The notes beneath the pieces are model-generated. The model was not told the origin of the DNA, searched no databases, and saw only the letters and a list, made by a program, of their open reading frames with translations. Below, in pieces: positions 4,816 to 7,143 of a stretch of 7,143 nt of DNA. Source of the stretch: an uncultured bacterium (lineage in GTDB: Bacteria > Patescibacteriota > Patescibacteriia > Patescibacteriales > UBA12465); NCBI GenBank assembly GCA_903904095.1, contig CAIVBF010000073.1, positions 1 to 7,143 on the forward strand, given 5' to 3'. The position numbers and the translations under genes were made by a program. Positions within the stretch are counted from its first letter, which is position 1. Each line of letters opens with the position of its first letter.

Positions 4816-6843
4816 ATGTTCAAAAATTTTAAAATTAAAAGCTTATTTAAAATCCTAATTTTTTTAGGGCTTTTAGCTTTAATTTTTACTATTTTTTCGC
4901 AGAGGATTGAACTTACTAGTGTTGATCTGGGTCGCCATTTAGCGAATGGCCGTGAACTCTTTAGTCACCCCGATTTATTATTTAAAAATACTTATTCTTA
5001 TACGGAGCCAAATTCCCGATTTATAAATCATCATTGGCTGGCCGGACTTATTTATTATAAACTTTATTTGATTGGCGGATTTAAAATTTTGTCTCTTTTT
5101 AATATTTTAACGATTATTTTAGCTTTTTCTCTGGTGTTCTCTATGGCTAAAAGAAGAGCGGGGTTTTATCTGTCCGCTGTTTTGTCGCTACCGTTTATCT
5201 TTTTATTAAGCGAGCGTGTTGAAGTTCGCCCGGAAATATTTTCTTATTTGTTTATTTTTCTGGTCTGGTTTATTTTAGAAAATTTTAAGCATAAAAAATG
5301 GCACGGCTTATTGTATTTAATTCCTCTTTTTATTCTCTGGGTTAATATCCACATCTATTTTTTTATCGGTCTGGCTTTAGTTGGTTTTAAGGCGGTCGCG
5401 GAATTTTTACCGATTTTCCTTGAATTAAAAACCAATCTCAAAACTCGTTTTTTAAGGGTTTGGTCAGAGTCTAAGCAATATTTTATTAATTTAGGAGTGT
5501 TAATATTAGCTTGTCTTCTAAATCCGAATACTATTTCCGGATTATTGTATCCCTTTAATATTTTTCATAATTACGCCTATGAAATAGCCGAGAATAAATC
5601 GGTTTTTTATTTGGGCCATTTAATGTTTAATCAGAATTTCCCGATTTTTAAATTAGGTCTTTTCTTATTGGTCTTAAGCTTTACGGCCATTATCTTTTTT
5701 AAGAAAAAGATAAATTATTTTGATTTGCTGGCCGGCGCCTTTTTCTCTGTTTTAGCTTTAATATACTCTCGTAATCTTTCTATTTTTTCTTTAGCTGCTT
5801 TTATAATCATCGCCGGTAATCTAAAAACAATTTTAGATTATTTGCAAAAAAATATTTCTTTTCTTGATGAAGAATTTTTGAAAAATAAACTTTATTATCG
5901 CGTAAGCTATGGAGCCGGCTTGATCTTTCTCATAATTATTATCAGTATTTTTTATTTAAATTATGACTCTAAAAATAATCATGGTTTCATAAAAAGCAGT
6001 TTGGGTCTTGGTGTTTATAGCGATACAGCTGATTCAATAAATTTTTTTAAATCGCAAGGATTAAGCGGCCCCATATTTAATAATTATGATATTGGCAGCG
6101 CTTTGATATTTTGGCTTTATCCTAAGGAGCAGGTTTTTGTTGATAATCGCCCGGAGGCGTATAGCGATAAATTTTTTACGGATATTTATAAGCCGATGCA
6201 GCTTGATGAAAATAAATGGAATGAATTTAGCGCTAAATATAATTTTAAAACTATTTATTTTTCCCATACCGACTCAACCCCTTGGGCACAAAGTTTTCTG
6301 CGACGCATTTTGCAAGATCAAAATTGGGCTTTGATTTATTTTGATGATTATTCGGTCATTTTAGTTAATAAAAAAAACACTGACATAAAGCAGTGGCAGA
6401 GCTTAGTTATTGATGTTTGGAGTTTCCGTAAACACTTGAGAGAATTATCTGCTAAAGCCGATCTAAGAGGAAAATTTCATTTAGCGAGTTTAGCGGAAAA
6501 TGCGAATTACCCTGATTTAGCGGAAGAAATTTATCAAGATATTTTAATTGATAAGCCAGATAACTTTCAGACGTTAGCGTCTTTGGCTTATTTATATTCG
6601 GGTAGTTCAAATCAATCTAAACTATTTAAATCTCTAGATTATTTTAATTTGGCTATTTCGGTCGGTTATAAATTACCTGGTATTTATAATCAAATGGGTT
6701 TAGTCAATTGGCAATTAGGAAGATATGGGCAGGCCGAGTCTTTCTGGCAAAAAACTTTAAAGATTAGTAGCCACGATGCTTCGGCTTTATATTATTTAGA
6801 ACAAGTTCGCCAATTAAAATTACAAGGAAGTTTAATTAATTAA
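4816..6843 (+). CDS. GT-C-like polytopic membrane protein with C-terminal TPRs
   Basis: A 675-aa inner-membrane protein from the ATG at 4816. A TTG at 4810 would add two residues, but ATG is preferred. I count roughly 11 hydrophobic segments between residues 9 and 381; the first follows a basic N-terminus. After it, SVDLGRHLANGREL (35-48) and INHHWLAGLIYY (70-81) match the first external loop of GT-C/PMT-like proteins, whose acidic residue (D37) is often catalytic. RVEVRPEIFSYLF (134-146) is another typical segment. The soluble part has NNYDIGSALIFWLYPKE (422-438) and VFVDNRPEAY (440-449), as in PMT-like proteins. About 548-665 forms two or three TPRs (LAEEIYQDILIDKPDN, YNQMGLVNWQLGRYGQAE). 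Probable role: sugar transfer from a polyprenyl-phosphate donor to a glycan or protein at the outer membrane face, with TPRs binding a partner. The GT2 gene converging on it supports this. The donor and acceptor are unknown. Confidence 0.8.
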   Translation: MFKNFKIKSLFKILIFLGLLALIFTIFSQRIELTSVDLGRHLANGRELFSHPDLLFKNTYSYTEPNSRFINHHWLAGLIYYKLYLIGGFKILSLFNILTIILAFSLVFSMAKRRAGFYLSAVLSLPFIFLLSERVEVRPEIFSYLFIFLVWFILENFKHKKWHGLLYLIPLFILWVNIHIYFFIGLALVGFKAVAEFLPIFLELKTNLKTRFLRVWSESKQYFINLGVLILACLLNPNTISGLLYPFNIFHNYAYEIAENKSVFYLGHLMFNQNFPIFKLGLFLLVLSFTAIIFFKKKINYFDLLAGAFFSVLALIYSRNLSIFSLAAFIIIAGNLKTILDYLQKNISFLDEEFLKNKLYYRVSYGAGLIFLIIIISIFYLNYDSKNNHGFIKSSLGLGVYSDTADSINFFKSQGLSGPIFNNYDIGSALIFWLYPKEQVFVDNRPEAYSDKFFTDIYKPMQLDENKWNEFSAKYNFKTIYFSHTDSTPWAQSFLRRILQDQNWALIYFDDYSVILVNKKNTDIKQWQSLVIDVWSFRKHLRELSAKADLRGKFHLASLAENANYPDLAEEIYQDILIDKPDNFQTLASLAYLYSGSSNQSKLFKSLDYFNLAISVGYKLPGIYNQMGLVNWQLGRYGQAESFWQKTLKISSHDASALYYLEQVRQLKLQGSLIN

Positions 6844-6852
6844 ATCTTTCTT
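6824..6852. terminator. Hairpin across the convergent gene ends (atypical)
   Basis: TTTAATTAATTAAA (6831-6844) is a perfect palindrome containing both stop codons. AAGGAAG (6824-6830) pairs with CTTTCTT (6846-6852) through one G-T wobble, past a single bulged T at 6845. The plus-strand transcript could form a stem of about 12 bp with a TTAA loop. No T tail follows on either strand, so it is not a classic intrinsic terminator. It may still limit read-through between the converging genes. Confidence 0.3.
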
Positions 6853-7143
6853 TGATTAATGTTTTAATAGCAATGAAGCCGTCACGGGCTTTTATTTTTT
6901 TTCCTTCTTTATATCCGCGCTTATTATAATTGACGGCTATCTCTTCTATTTTGTAGCCATTTTTTAAAAGTTGAGCAGTTATTTCTGGTTCAATCTCAAA
7001 ACGGTTTCCTTTTAAATTAATTTTTTCTAAGGCGCTTACGGGAACTAATTTAAAACAAGTTTCCATGTCGCTTAAATTGCTATTGAACAATAGATTGGTT
7101 AAAAATGTTAAACCCCAATTAATTAAGGAATGAAAACTTCGCG
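6836..7143 (-). CDS. GT2 polyprenyl-phosphate sugar synthase-like, C-terminal part (cut by window edge)
   Basis: The C-terminal 101 residues of a family 2 glycosyltransferase of the dolichyl/undecaprenyl-phosphate mannose or glucose synthase type. These cytosolic-face enzymes transfer sugar from a nucleotide sugar to polyprenyl phosphate. A TTG at 7090 could be mistaken for a start, but the frame stays open to the window edge, and the upstream residues LINWGLTFLTNLLFNSNLSD are family sequence. The true start is therefore outside the window. Hallmarks in order: DMETCFKLVP (the DxxT/S-C-Y/F-K motif), LKGNRFEIEPEITAQLLKNG, a strand equivalent to the family's EVPISY (EEIAVNYNKR), EGKKIKARDGF and the ending TLIKERFN. 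No C-terminal membrane helices follow, so it is the short soluble form, as in DPM1-like proteins. It converges on the GT-C-like gene with an 8-bp overlap of their 3' ends. The product could supply that gene's lipid-linked sugar donor. Confidence 0.9.
   Translation of the reverse strand, partial: RSFHSLINWGLTFLTNLLFNSNLSDMETCFKLVPVSALEKINLKGNRFEIEPEITAQLLKNGYKIEEIAVNYNKRGYKEGKKIKARDGFIAIKTLIKERFN

Noticed and set aside
6061..6334. Short open frames on both strands inside the GT-C-like gene
   Set aside because: They overlap the conserved VFVDNRPEAY region of the real frame and have low-complexity, Ile/Lys-rich translations.
7088..7090. TTG at 7090 as the start of the minus-strand GT2 gene
   Set aside because: The frame is open through to the window edge and the additional residues match the family, so this is an internal leucine codon.

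Overview
The window looks like a piece of a Patescibacteria (Candidate Phyla Radiation) genome or a similarly reduced bacterium. This rests on several features: AT-rich sequence, short intergenic gaps, almost no recognisable Shine-Dalgarno sites, TAA stops on nine of ten genes, many small enzymes of nucleotide and phosphate chemistry, an unrecognised protein of a style common in CPR genomes, and a GT-C membrane protein with C-terminal TPRs. The lineage is an inference from style; no rRNA or other marker gene is present. The standard bacterial code fits: one gene ends in TGA and no in-frame TGA interrupts the others.

Region 1 (1-676) holds a divergent Ham1/RdgB-like NTP pyrophosphatase gene closed by a clear intrinsic terminator. 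Region 2 (about 680-4798) opens with an extended -10 promoter and runs as a tight same-strand array of seven genes: Nudix hydrolase, CatB/XAT-type hexapeptide acyltransferase, nucleoside 2-deoxyribosyltransferase-like protein, histidine phosphatase, a second and different Nudix hydrolase, an uncharacterised 269-aa protein, and a divergent HIT-like protein. Gaps are 14-28 bp and one pair overlaps by 14 bp, so an operon is likely. Region 3 (4816-6843) is a large polytopic membrane protein of GT-C type with C-terminal TPRs, possibly read through from the same operon. Region 4 (6836-7143, minus strand) is the C-terminal part of a GT2 polyprenyl-phosphate sugar synthase-like gene. It is cut by the window edge and overlaps region 3 tail to tail by 8 bp.

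Functionally, six of the first eight genes belong to families that hydrolyse or transfer groups on nucleotides, nucleosides or phosphate esters. Together they suggest nucleotide clean-up or salvage, or processing of an unusual nucleoside or nucleotide sugar, with an O-acyltransferase and an unknown protein embedded. The pathway itself cannot be read from the sequence. The last two genes fit another theme: GT2 enzymes of this type make polyprenyl-phosphate sugars and GT-C enzymes use them at the membrane. No tRNA, rRNA, CRISPR array, insertion sequence or intergenic stretch over 300 bp was seen; the longest gap (613-738) holds the terminator and promoter.
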